Source: Myxococcales bacterium (GTDB taxonomy: Bacteria > Myxococcota > Myxococcia > Myxococcales > JAKAPL01). From it: DNA of 61,629 bases. Shown piece by piece: positions 9,625-17,179 of the stretch. Each line of letters starts with the position of its first letter. The first letter of the stretch is position 1. Position numbers and translations under genes: made by a program. The notes beneath the pieces are model-generated. The model did no database searches and had not been told where the DNA came from. It saw nothing but the letters and a program-made list of their open reading frames with translations. Location of the stretch: assembly GCA_021783235.1 (NCBI GenBank), contig JAJXUD010000020.1, forward strand, positions 1-61,629, in the 5' to 3' direction.

Positions 9625-11337
9625 TCAGGCGGGCGGCGCGGCGCTCCCCTCCGGGGGCGCCGCGGGGAGCCAGAGGCGAAAGGTCGTCGTCCGCTCCGCG
9701 CTCTCGGCCGCGATGCGGCCGCCGTGGGCCTCGACGAGCTCGCGGGTGATGTAGAGCCCGAGCCCGATGCCGGCGACCTTCCCCTTGCCGGCCTGGGCCG
9801 CCCGGTGGAACCGCTGGAACAGCACCGGCAGCTCCTCGGGGGGGATCGGCCGCCCGACGTTCTGGACGGCCAAAGAGACGCCGCCCTCCGCCGGCTCCAC
9901 CGTGACGGTGATCGGCGTCCCGCTCTCTCCGTACTTGACGGCGTTCGTGAGGAGGTTCTCGAGCACCTGGGCCAGCCGGTCGGGATCTGCGAGCAGCGCC
10001 GGCGGCTCGCCCTGGATCCGAACGTCGAAGGGGCGATCGGACGCCTCCTCCGCGAGGAGCGCGACGACCTCGCGGACGACGGGCTCGATCTCGAGCCGCG
10101 ACCGCGACAGCGAGAGCCGGCGCGCCTCCAGCCGGGAGTAGTCGAGCAGATCCCGGATCATCCGGTCGAGCCGCCGGCTGCTCGCGCCGATCCGGTCGAT
10201 GCTCTTGAGCTGCCCGGGATCGGTCGAGATCCGGGAGAGCCGCGCCGCCGACAACGCGATGGTGCTCAGCGGCTGGCGGAGGTCGTGGGCGACGAGCGAG
10301 CTCCACTCGGCGCGCAGCCGCTCGAGCTCCTTGAGGAGCGTCACATCCTCGATGGCGAGGAGCGCTCCGGGCCGCCCGCCGCCCGGGAGCGGCGCGGCGT
10401 TGATCAGGACGGGGATCTCGCGGCCGTCGGGGCGGACGATCCGCATCTCGATCTGCTCGACCCGCCCCCCCCGGAGCGCCTCCCAGCACGGGAGCCGCTC
10501 CCTCGGGACGGGCTCGCCGTGCGCGTCGCGCAAGAGCGGAGCGTACTGGCCGACGCCCCCCGCCGGATCGAGCCTCACCCCGAAGAGGGCCTCGGCCCGG
10601 CCGTTCGCCTCGACGCGCTCGCCGGCCGCCCCCTGGACGACCAGCATGCCGACGGGCGCCGCGCCGAGCACGGTCCGAAGCCTCGCCTCCGACTCCTCGA
10701 GGGCCCGCTCCCAGCGCAGCCGCTGCCAGACGACGAGCCAGATGGGGATGCCGATCGAGAGGAAGACCGCGCCGACGACCCAAAAGACGAGGCGGGCCCA
10801 GCGGCGCGCCGTCTCCATGCGGACGCTCCGCAGGCGCCCCTCGGCCGACAGCATGGCCGAAAACTGCGCGCGCATGGAGTCGACCGCGCGCTTGCCGCGC
10901 CCGGAGGCGATGGCCGGCGTCGGCTCCTCGCCTCGCCGCTTCGCCTCGACGACGCCCTCGGTGTAGGGCAGCCACTCGCCGAGCTCGCCGCGCACTGCCT
11001 CCAATCGATGGCGCTCCGCCGGGTCGTCCTCAATCAGCTCCGAGAGGCTTTGGAGCGCGGGCTCGATCGCGGCGCGCCCGGAGCGATAGGGTTCGAGGAA
11101 GTCGTCCTGCCCCGTGAGCACGTAGCCGCGCATCCCCGTCTCGATGTCGAGGATCTGCTTCTCGAGCTCGTGGATCCCGGCGACGGTCCGGTCGGAGCGG
11201 TCCACCCACTGGCTCGCGGCGTCGAGCGCGCGCAGCTGCCAGAGCAGCAGGCCGAAGAGGAGCGGGAGGAGAGCGAGGAGGGGGAAGAGCCGAAAGAGCC
11301 CGCGCCGCTTTTCGTGTCGGCACCCCTTCTCCCCCAT
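9625..11337 (-). CDS. CHASE3-PAS sensor histidine kinase
   Basis: This is a 570-residue hybrid-free histidine kinase. Transmembrane helices lie at about 15-35 and 183-204. The extracytoplasmic helical region between them fits CHASE3 (DIETGMRGYVLTGQDDFLEPY). A PAS domain spans about 213-335 (ILINAAPLPGGG before the kinase core). His351 lies in AHDLRQPLS. The HATPase boxes read NLLTNAVKYGE, FQRFHRA and GIGLGLYITRELVEAHGG. It lies 3 nt downstream of yccF in the same direction, so the two are probably cotranscribed. No response regulator is adjacent. Confidence 0.93.
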   Translation of the reverse strand: MGEKGCRHEKRRGLFRLFPLLALLPLLFGLLLWQLRALDAASQWVDRSDRTVAGIHELEKQILDIETGMRGYVLTGQDDFLEPYRSGRAAIEPALQSLSELIEDDPAERHRLEAVRGELGEWLPYTEGVVEAKRRGEEPTPAIASGRGKRAVDSMRAQFSAMLSAEGRLRSVRMETARRWARLVFWVVGAVFLSIGIPIWLVVWQRLRWERALEESEARLRTVLGAAPVGMLVVQGAAGERVEANGRAEALFGVRLDPAGGVGQYAPLLRDAHGEPVPRERLPCWEALRGGRVEQIEMRIVRPDGREIPVLINAAPLPGGGRPGALLAIEDVTLLKELERLRAEWSSLVAHDLRQPLSTIALSAARLSRISTDPGQLKSIDRIGASSRRLDRMIRDLLDYSRLEARRLSLSRSRLEIEPVVREVVALLAEEASDRPFDVRIQGEPPALLADPDRLAQVLENLLTNAVKYGESGTPITVTVEPAEGGVSLAVQNVGRPIPPEELPVLFQRFHRAAQAGKGKVAGIGLGLYITRELVEAHGGRIAAESAERTTTFRLWLPAAPPEGSAAPPA

Positions 11338-11340
11338 GAC

Positions 11341-11796
11341 TCACTCCCGTAGCAGCGCGACGCGCTCGTCCGCCCGCTGGCGCCGCGCCGCCTGGGCGAC
11401 CTCCCTCGGGACGACGGTCTTCCCCACGGGCGCCAGCGCGAGTCCCGCGAGCTTGAGGTGCTGGATGCCGAACGGGATGCCGATGATCGTGAGGAAGTCG
11501 AAGAGCGCCACCGCGAGGTGTCCGAGCGCGAGCCAGAGCCCCGCGAGGAGGAACCAGACGACGTTGCCGAGCAGGCCGAGGAGCCCCGTCCCGAGGTCCC
11601 CCTGCCCCGTCAGCTCCTTGCGGTCGATCGCCTCCCGCCCGAACGGCAGGAAGGTGAAGCGCCCGATGACGAAGCAGGCCCGCGCCCAGGGGATGCCGAC
11701 GATCGAGAGGAAGGCGACGAGCCCCGCGGCCCACCAGCAGAGGCCGAGCACGAAGCCGCCGCAGACGAACCAGAGGAGATTGCCGATGGCGGCCAC
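11341..11796 (-). CDS. yccF: YccF family inner membrane protein
   Basis: This is a 151-residue protein with two similar halves, each a hydrophobic segment ending in an Ile-Gly-Ile-Pro motif: SIVGIPWARACFVI and TIIGIPFGIQHLKLAGLAL. These are characteristic of YccF (DUF307). The LPFGREAIDR and APVGKTVV segments also match the family. A GTG start at 11796 aligns with the usual family N-terminus (AAIGNLLWFVCGG), although a longer open frame extends upstream. It probably has three to four membrane helices. It is transcribed with the downstream histidine kinase. The physiological role of YccF is poorly defined. Confidence 0.88.
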   Translation of the reverse strand: MAAIGNLLWFVCGGFVLGLCWWAAGLVAFLSIVGIPWARACFVIGRFTFLPFGREAIDRKELTGQGDLGTGLLGLLGNVVWFLLAGLWLALGHLAVALFDFLTIIGIPFGIQHLKLAGLALAPVGKTVVPREVAQAARRQRADERVALLRE

Positions 11797-11936
11797 GGGC
11801 CACTCTTTACCAGGGCCGGGGCCGTTGCTCCACCAGCGCGCCCCCGGCGCAAGCACAGCCATTCTCCACGATCAGTCGGGAGGGATGGCGATGGGCGCCG
11901 AAGGGGTCCACGAGTTGCTGGATGGCGAGCAGGCGT

Positions 11937-12860
11937 TCACGAGGTCGACGCCGATGGAGCAGAACGAGGCGCGGCCGAGAACAGCGGCAATCGTTCACGG
12001 GCCTCGATGCGCGAAAGAACCTGATCGCTTCCTTTGATTTGTCGCTGGGCGCTCTTGACCCTGGTGACGTCGAGGCCCTCGATGGCGAGGATGGCCCGGA
12101 GGAGCCATCGCTCGTCGAGGTGACCCAGACCTTGTTCATCGAGGGCGATGCCGAGTGAGTGGAGATCCGTCGGCTCGCGGGCCGTCATCCCCCCATGCAG
12201 GGCGTTGAAGATGTCTTGCGCCTTCAGCGCCATGCCTCCCGTGTTCAGACGATCGAAGATGTCTCGGAGCAGCCGTTCGTCATCGGTCTCGACGATGTAG
12301 GTGGGGACCTGGTACTCGCGAAGAGCCTTGTTGAGCCCGAGCGCAGCCTTGAGGTAGATCGGCCGCTCGCTGCCCTCGATGTGGCTCTCGACCCAACTCA
12401 GTAGCTGCTCGGCGTCGAGGACCACGTTGAGGGGAAGCCAGTTTGCGTGCGGCGGAGTGGCTCGGAAGCGCTCGAAGCTCCTCTTCGACAGGTCGAAGTA
12501 GAGCCGGTACTCGTCTGCGTTCCCATCGGCCTCGTACGGCGGGTGGAGCAGGACCCCGGCGAGCGAGGTCAGCCGCTGCTGCCCGTCGACGACCCAGAGC
12601 GCCTGTCCGGACTGCGGCGCCTCGATCGTCAACGGCCCGAGAGCGAGAGTCTCCGCGGGGGCGGGATGCCGCCAGAGGAGCAAGGTCCCGATGGGGTATC
12701 CCAGGTAGATGCTCTCGACCAGGCGCCGGATCTGCTCCCTTTTCCATCGGAACGGTCGCTGAAACCGGGGGATCCGGAGCTGTCCTCGGCGAATCTCTGA
12801 CAGAAGATCCTCGACGGAGAACGTTCGCGCCTCCGGCCTCCGCGAAAGAGGTTCGGTCAC
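11937..12860 (-). CDS. DUF262 (GmrSD N-terminal-like, ParB-fold) protein, C-terminus possibly frameshifted
   Basis: This is a 307-residue protein with a DUF262 core: FSVEDLLSEIRRGQLRIPRFQRPFRWK, then the signature VVDGQQR (Asp-Gly-Gln-Gln-Arg at 92-96), and later VPTYIVETDDE and IFDRLNTGGMALKAQDIFNALHGG. DUF262 is the ParB-like nucleotide-hydrolysing half of GmrSD enzymes and occurs in many defence or TA-like loci. The HNH (DUF1524) half is absent. After about residue 280 the frame becomes Ser/Ala/Pro-rich. The adjacent minus-strand frame contains KEAIRFFRASRPV, which looks like the expected helical continuation. A 3' frameshift is therefore suspected. The ATG overlaps the upstream AbrB-like gene. 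Confidence 0.82.
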   Translation of the reverse strand: MTEPLSRRPEARTFSVEDLLSEIRRGQLRIPRFQRPFRWKREQIRRLVESIYLGYPIGTLLLWRHPAPAETLALGPLTIEAPQSGQALWVVDGQQRLTSLAGVLLHPPYEADGNADEYRLYFDLSKRSFERFRATPPHANWLPLNVVLDAEQLLSWVESHIEGSERPIYLKAALGLNKALREYQVPTYIVETDDERLLRDIFDRLNTGGMALKAQDIFNALHGGMTAREPTDLHSLGIALDEQGLGHLDERWLLRAILAIEGLDVTRVKSAQRQIKGSDQVLSRIEARERLPLFSAAPRSAPSASTS

Positions 12861-13054
12861 GACGGCCGCCTCCGCCTCACCCGGGCCGGCGCGCGCCGCC
12901 GCCGCTCCTTCGGCCGAACCGGCTCGAGGATCAGCCTCTGGCCATCCGTCGTCAGCGTGAGCTCGGATCCCGGGGCGATGTCCAGGAGCGCCAAGATGGC
13001 GCGATCCAGCACGATCCCGAAGCTGTTGCCGATGGAGATCACGCGCTTCTTCAC
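12857..13054 (-). CDS. AbrB/MazE-like DNA-binding protein
   Basis: This is a 65-residue protein. The GTG start at 13054 is chosen because GAGG lies 6 nt upstream and the resulting N-terminus (MKKRVISIGNSFGIVLDRAIL) is the canonical start of SpoVT/AbrB swapped-hairpin proteins. An ATG 18 nt upstream would overlap the presumed -10 box. The C-terminus is a very basic Arg tail (about 15 residues), which is longer than usual. It overlaps the DUF262 gene by ATGA, so the pair is translationally coupled. It probably acts as autoregulator or antitoxin-like partner, which is inferred from family and context. Confidence 0.78.
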   Translation of the reverse strand: MKKRVISIGNSFGIVLDRAILALLDIAPGSELTLTTDGQRLILEPVRPKERRRRAPARVRRRRPS

Positions 13055-13073
13055 AGTTCGCCTCGTACGCATG

Positions 13074-13103
13074 ACGTTAGAACGGGCTCAGCGACGGGGC
13101 AAG
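13074..13103 (-). promoter_or_regulatory. Candidate promoter for the AbrB-like/DUF262 pair
   Basis: On the minus strand a CTTGCC hexamer (13103-13098) is followed after 18 nt by TAACGT (13079-13074). This would place transcription start near 13067, shortly before the GAGG and GTG of the AbrB-like gene. The match to a sigma70-type promoter is moderate. Confidence 0.3.
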
Positions 13104-13208
13104 CGCCCGTGCGAACGGCAGGGTCTCGCCAAAGGCATCGCCCGCTCCGCCGCCAGGGGCCGCTTGGGGGCGGCGCCGCTCACCGGCTCGCCCACCGCCC
13201 GGCGCCGT

Positions 13209-15053
13209 TCACGGCACGAGCAGCGCGTTCACCTGAGTCTCGTCGTCGAAGCCGCCGCCGCCCGAGAGGCCCCAGAGCGTCACGAGGCAGTCGCCCGCGG
13301 CGAGCTTCAGGCCGGAGAAGCTCTGGAAGACCGGGACGGTCTGCACGCCGATGCCGCTGCCGGAGAGCGGCACCGAGAGCAGCCTGGTCGCGTCCGCGGG
13401 GATCTGCGCGTAGTAGGAGCCCGGCCCCGCGAAGCCGGAGGGGACGCCGAACGAGGAGCACTCGCTGCCGTGGTAGACGTAGAAGTCGTTCGTCGCGGTC
13501 CAGGCGCCGGCGGGGGGCGCGCCGAAGCTCGCGGTCCCGTCGAAGGTGCTGTCGCTGATGTCGCCGTAGAGCGCGACGAGCTGGGTCGCCTGCGAGATGG
13601 GGCTCACCGCCGCGAACGAGAGCGAGTCGTTCGTGGTGGCGCCCTGGCAGCCCCAGCCCTGCCCGAAGCAGGCCTCGCCGCCGAGCCCCACCGCGCGCTG
13701 CGCGGGCGACTGGGGGCCCGCGTAGCCGAGCGTGAGCTTCGCCGCCGAGACGACGTCTTGCGGCGTCGACACCGGCCCGCCGTTGAGGCCGAGCAGCAGG
13801 CAGTTCGAGAACGGCAGCCCGCCGGGGAAGGTCTGGTCGATCGCGAGCGAGAAGGTCCCCTGCGCCGGCGCCTTGACGATGTACTGGGCGAGCCCCAGGG
13901 CCCCGGGCGGACCGTACTCCGGCGTCGAGGCCGGCCAGCGGCCCGCGGGGCAGCTCCCCGATGGGAGCTGCTCGACGATGAAGAGCAGCTCGCTGTAGAG
14001 GCTCTGCGCGTTCGTGACCGAGAGCGTCCCCGACAGCGAGACGAGGCTCTGCGTGCCGGGAGGGATCGGAAAGCCGTACCAGGCGGTGGGGAAACCCGTC
14101 ACCGCGGCGAGCGCCGAGCCCTCCAGCTCGACCGGGCTCGGCCAGCTGCAGCCGGGGCCGCCGCAGGCGCCGGGCCAGACGTAACCCGCCGTCCCGCCCC
14201 CGATCGGCGCGTAGCCGCTTTGCTCCGCCGAGGTCATCTCCGCCTGGCTCGTCGTGTAGAGGTAGTCGCCGCTCGCGGCGTCGTGGAGCGCGTAGAGCGG
14301 GATCGAGCCGCAGACCGCGCCCGTGGCGATGAAGCCGAGCTGCCCCTCCAAGGTCGCGCCGCCGCAGCTCTGGTCCTGCGTGTAGAGGTGGGCGCCGCTC
14401 GCCGTCCGGCAGCGGTAGAACGGCACGAGCCCCGGCTGCGCGGCGGCGTAGAGATAGAAGGAGCCGTAGGCCTCGACCGAGTAGCCGCAGCAGGAGGCCT
14501 CGCTGTCCGTGGTCGTGTAGAAGTGGAGTCCGGTCGAGGAGTCGTAGGAGCGGTCGACCGCGACGCGGCAGCCCATCACGTCGTCGCAGTAGCCGTTGCA
14601 GTCGTCGTCCTTCAGGTTGCAGATCTCCGCGGGCGGGACGCAGGCGCCGTAGCCGCCGCCCTGGCAGCTCTCGGTCCCGCTGCTGCCGCAGGAGGTCGTG
14701 CAGCTCTGGGTCGGGCCGCCGGCGCAGCCGCCGCCCGAACTCGGGCCGGCATCGAGCGGGCCGCCCGCGTCGGCGCCGCCTCCGGCGTCGACCGCGGGGC
14801 CCGCGTCGGCGGAGCCCGCGTCGCCGCCCTGAACGCCGGCGTCGGCCGATGACCCGGCGTCGCCCAGTGCGCCGGCGTCGAGCGGCGCACCGCCGTCGGC
14901 GCCGCCGGTCGACGTGCCCGCGTTCCCGTTCCAGAGGAGCCCCGCGTCGGCTCCGCCGTCCAGGCCGGCCGCCCCCTCCGGGCCCGCCGGCGAAGCGCTG
15001 CCGCAGGAGAGACAGAGACCGAGGGCGGCGACGAAGAGCGAGCGGTATCCCAT
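13209..15053 (-). CDS. Lipoprotein with Asp-Ala-Gly linker, MopE-type Cys/Asp motif and DUF5648-like repeats
   Basis: This is a 614-residue predicted lipoprotein with start MGYRSLFVAALGLCLSC. An in-frame ATG lies 12 nt upstream, and neither start has a clear ribosome site. A linker rich in Asp-Ala-Gly spans about 25-100. It is followed by a Cys-rich MopE-type motif (EICNLKDDDCNGYCDD), seen in myxobacterial proteins as a putative metal-binding motif. Residues about 140-260 contain three HFYTT/HLYTQ/YLYTT units with following aromatic strands, which fit DUF5648. The C-terminal 350 residues are beta-rich without a recognised domain. It is probably a cell-surface protein of unknown function. Confidence 0.82.
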   Translation of the reverse strand: MGYRSLFVAALGLCLSCGSASPAGPEGAAGLDGGADAGLLWNGNAGTSTGGADGGAPLDAGALGDAGSSADAGVQGGDAGSADAGPAVDAGGGADAGGPLDAGPSSGGGCAGGPTQSCTTSCGSSGTESCQGGGYGACVPPAEICNLKDDDCNGYCDDVMGCRVAVDRSYDSSTGLHFYTTTDSEASCCGYSVEAYGSFYLYAAAQPGLVPFYRCRTASGAHLYTQDQSCGGATLEGQLGFIATGAVCGSIPLYALHDAASGDYLYTTSQAEMTSAEQSGYAPIGGGTAGYVWPGACGGPGCSWPSPVELEGSALAAVTGFPTAWYGFPIPPGTQSLVSLSGTLSVTNAQSLYSELLFIVEQLPSGSCPAGRWPASTPEYGPPGALGLAQYIVKAPAQGTFSLAIDQTFPGGLPFSNCLLLGLNGGPVSTPQDVVSAAKLTLGYAGPQSPAQRAVGLGGEACFGQGWGCQGATTNDSLSFAAVSPISQATQLVALYGDISDSTFDGTASFGAPPAGAWTATNDFYVYHGSECSSFGVPSGFAGPGSYYAQIPADATRLLSVPLSGSGIGVQTVPVFQSFSGLKLAAGDCLVTLWGLSGGGGFDDETQVNALLVP

Positions 15054-15774
15054 CGAAGGGAGCATACACCCGGTCGCCGGGCGAGCCGGCAACTCCGCGC
15101 TCAGAGCCCACGTGGCGGCTCTACAGCCACCCATGGCGGCGCGCCCGAAGCCCCTGTCGCGGCCACGCAACCGAGAGACGACTCGACTTGCCCGGAGACC
15201 GCCGCGCCAGGCGAGGATGTCGCCGCCGCGAACGGTCGAACCGCCGGACGACGCCACGGCGACGGCGATTGGCTCGAGGATGTCGTCGAACGCGGCGAGT
15301 GCGTCGGCACTCTCATCGTGCCTGTCGGCGCACTCGCTGCGATCGTCGGCGATCTCATCGCGATCGTCGGCGCGCTCGCCGCAATCGGCGACAGCCTCGT
15401 CGTCCCGACCGCCACGTTCCCGCAGGAAGGCGCCGCTCGGCGAGCGCTCACCGCCATGCCGCCGCCGGGCGGCGTCACGCACATCGCGCGCGGCGGTCCG
15501 CTCGACGGCAGAAGCGCCATGCCCACGCAGGCCGGCGGAATCGACGAGCGGCCAGCCGACACTCTGTCCGACGGCAGCGCCACGCTCCGCGAGCGCAGCG
15601 CCATGGAGGCGGAGCCCGCCGGGCCGCTCGCTTTTTTTGGCGACAGCCGGCACGATCGTGGCGGTCGGGACGGCGAGGGTGTCGCCACATCCGATGAAAT
15701 CGGCGACACGCGCTCGCGACTGTGCGATCATGGCGAGCGCCCGAGCGACAGGCGCCCGGGGAAGGACGACGCGC
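15054..15774. other. 721-bp divergent intergenic region
   Basis: This region separates a minus-strand lipoprotein from the plus-strand HTH gene. Overlapping open frames exist on both strands, but none has a convincing start, domain or consistent codon bias. The notable content is the degenerate 21-bp tandem repeat at 15280-15405 and several scattered copies of agcgccatg and ggcgaca(c/g) between 15450 and 15770. I see no clear promoter hexamers. Confidence 0.5.
15280..15405. repeat. Degenerate 21-bp tandem repeat
   Basis: On the plus strand, about five units of 19-23 bases follow a pattern close to gatcgtcggcgnnctcatcgc. The best copies are two adjacent 21-mers at about 15341-15382. Each unit is rich in gatcg/tcggcg and is partly palindromic. 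The repeats lie about 370 bp upstream of a gene for a small HTH protein. Confidence 0.6.
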
Positions 15775-16293
15775 ATGAGCCCAATTGCCACCTCGCAGAC
15801 GCCGACCACCGCCGAGATCGTCCGAGCCGCCCTCGGCGAGCTGCTCTACACCCAGAAGGACGTCGCACGGCTGCTCGGCGTCTCGGCGCGGACCGTCCAG
15901 CGGCACCCGAGGCTCTGGGGGTTCCAGGGACCGGACGACCTCGCGAAGCTGGTCCGCGCGCTCTGGCCGCGCAACGCCGCCCTGGCGCGGCAGCTCGCCG
16001 AGCAGGTCGGTCTCGACCTCGCCGCGATGGGGCTCGCGCCCAAGCCCGCGCCTCCGCCGCCCGCCCCGGTGGCGGCGCCGGCATCGCCGAAGCCTGCGGA
16101 GGCCAAGCCGGAGCACGCGGCGGCCGTCCTCTGCGCCGCGGCCGACGCCATGAACGTGGCGCCGCGCGAGGCGAAGCCGCTCATCACCGCCATCTTCAAG
16201 GCGGTGGCCGCGATGGACGTGGACCACCACGGCCTCGCGAAGCTGCTCGCCCAGGGGGAGGCCACGACGGCCCCCGCGCAGTCGAAGAGGTAG
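15775..16293 (+). CDS. Small helix-turn-helix DNA-binding protein
   Basis: This is a 172-residue protein. The ATG has AAGGA 8 nt upstream. Residues about 25-50 form a clear HTH (LYTQKDVARLLGVSARTVQRHPRLWGF), of the type used by Mer/Xis-like or sigma-like DNA binders. An Ala/Pro-rich linker (about 90-118) joins it to a C-terminal helical region with an Asp-His-His patch. The protein is open and compact, and uses the GC-rich codons of its neighbours. It sits downstream of a tandem-repeat region that could hold operators. Its targets are unknown. A degraded vWA gene lies immediately downstream on the opposite strand. Confidence 0.75.
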   Translation: MSPIATSQTPTTAEIVRAALGELLYTQKDVARLLGVSARTVQRHPRLWGFQGPDDLAKLVRALWPRNAALARQLAEQVGLDLAAMGLAPKPAPPPPAPVAAPASPKPAEAKPEHAAAVLCAAADAMNVAPREAKPLITAIFKAVAAMDVDHHGLAKLLAQGEATTAPAQSKR

Positions 16294-16329
16294 CTCCGGC
16301 GCCGCCTGGCGCGCGGCCCGCCCGTCAGC

Positions 16330-16920
16330 GTCGCCTGCGCGACGACCTCGTGCCCGTTCCCGTCGTGCGGCAGGCCGCACGCGCTGCCCTCGATCGTGGA
16401 CGAGCTGCGCGATGCCCGCGGCGTCGCTCACCTGGATCGGCCCCTGCCCACCGCCCGCCTGGGCCATCTCGGCCACGACGCCCTGGTCGCCGTTGGGGAC
16501 GGCGACGACGTCGGTGACCACGCCGAAGGTCTTCTTCAGGCGCGCGATCGCGGAGAGCGTCGCGGCCCCGTCCAGGCAGTAGATCGGGCTGGGAGCAGGG
16601 CAGCAGGTGACAGACGCGCCGGGATCCGCGCAGCCCCCGAACGAGCAGACGCAGCCAGCGGGGGGCGTCGCGTCGATCCCCTGGGACTGCAAGCCAGCCG
16701 GGGATTCGCAGCCGTGGTCCTACCCGTCGGACCAGGCCTCGTTCGCGCAGGGGTTCGCCTGGTCGCAGTTCGGCATGCCATCGGCGACCAGCAGGACGTG
16801 CTTGGGAGCGCCGGAGTCGGCGGCCATCTGCGCGTCGCCCGGGACCACCGCCTGGAGGGTCGCCGGCAAGGGCTCACCCCCGGAGGGCTGCGGCTGCTGG
16901 GCCTGGCGCAGTCGCTCACG
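16330..16920 (-). pseudogene. Degraded vWA-domain protein gene with in-frame amber stop
   Basis: On the minus strand one frame encodes vWA-like strands: PLPATLQAVV, then KHVLLVADGMPNCDQANPC (about 16800-16740), and, after an in-frame TAG at 16722-16720, GCVCSFGGCADPG, ATLSAIARLKKTFGVVTDVVAVP and VVAEMAQAGGG down to about 16400. Both parts share the same reading frame, so a single stop splits the domain. Below about 16400 the plausible continuation (SACGLPHDGNGHEVVAQATL) is in another frame. Upstream of 16920 the family N-terminus is missing. Myxobacterial vWA lipoproteins of this kind have the same Cys pattern. This is a relic rather than a functional gene. Confidence 0.7.
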
Positions 16921-17179
16921 GAAACCCGCCGGCAAGATCAAGCCGCTCTCGACCGAGCGGCATGGAGTCGTGCGCCCGCACGTGACGTATCGGGTGGTCC
17001 GCTTGCTCCGCGCGGCCCGCAGCTGTCCCCCTGATGTCTCTCGGGCTGGCGAGCCGCCGGCTGCCTCGCGCTCCAGTCCGACTTCGTCCGTCGCCCTGGC
17101 CGCTCGCGGGCTGAATGTTGCGACCACGCCCGGGCACCAGGTAGGGTAGAAGGATGATCCTCGACAGTTCGGAGGCGGG

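Noticed and set aside
14914-16293. Longer 459-codon reading of the HTH gene
   Set aside because: The first 287 codons are low-complexity; the ATG at 15775 has a good ribosome site and starts the conserved-looking domain.
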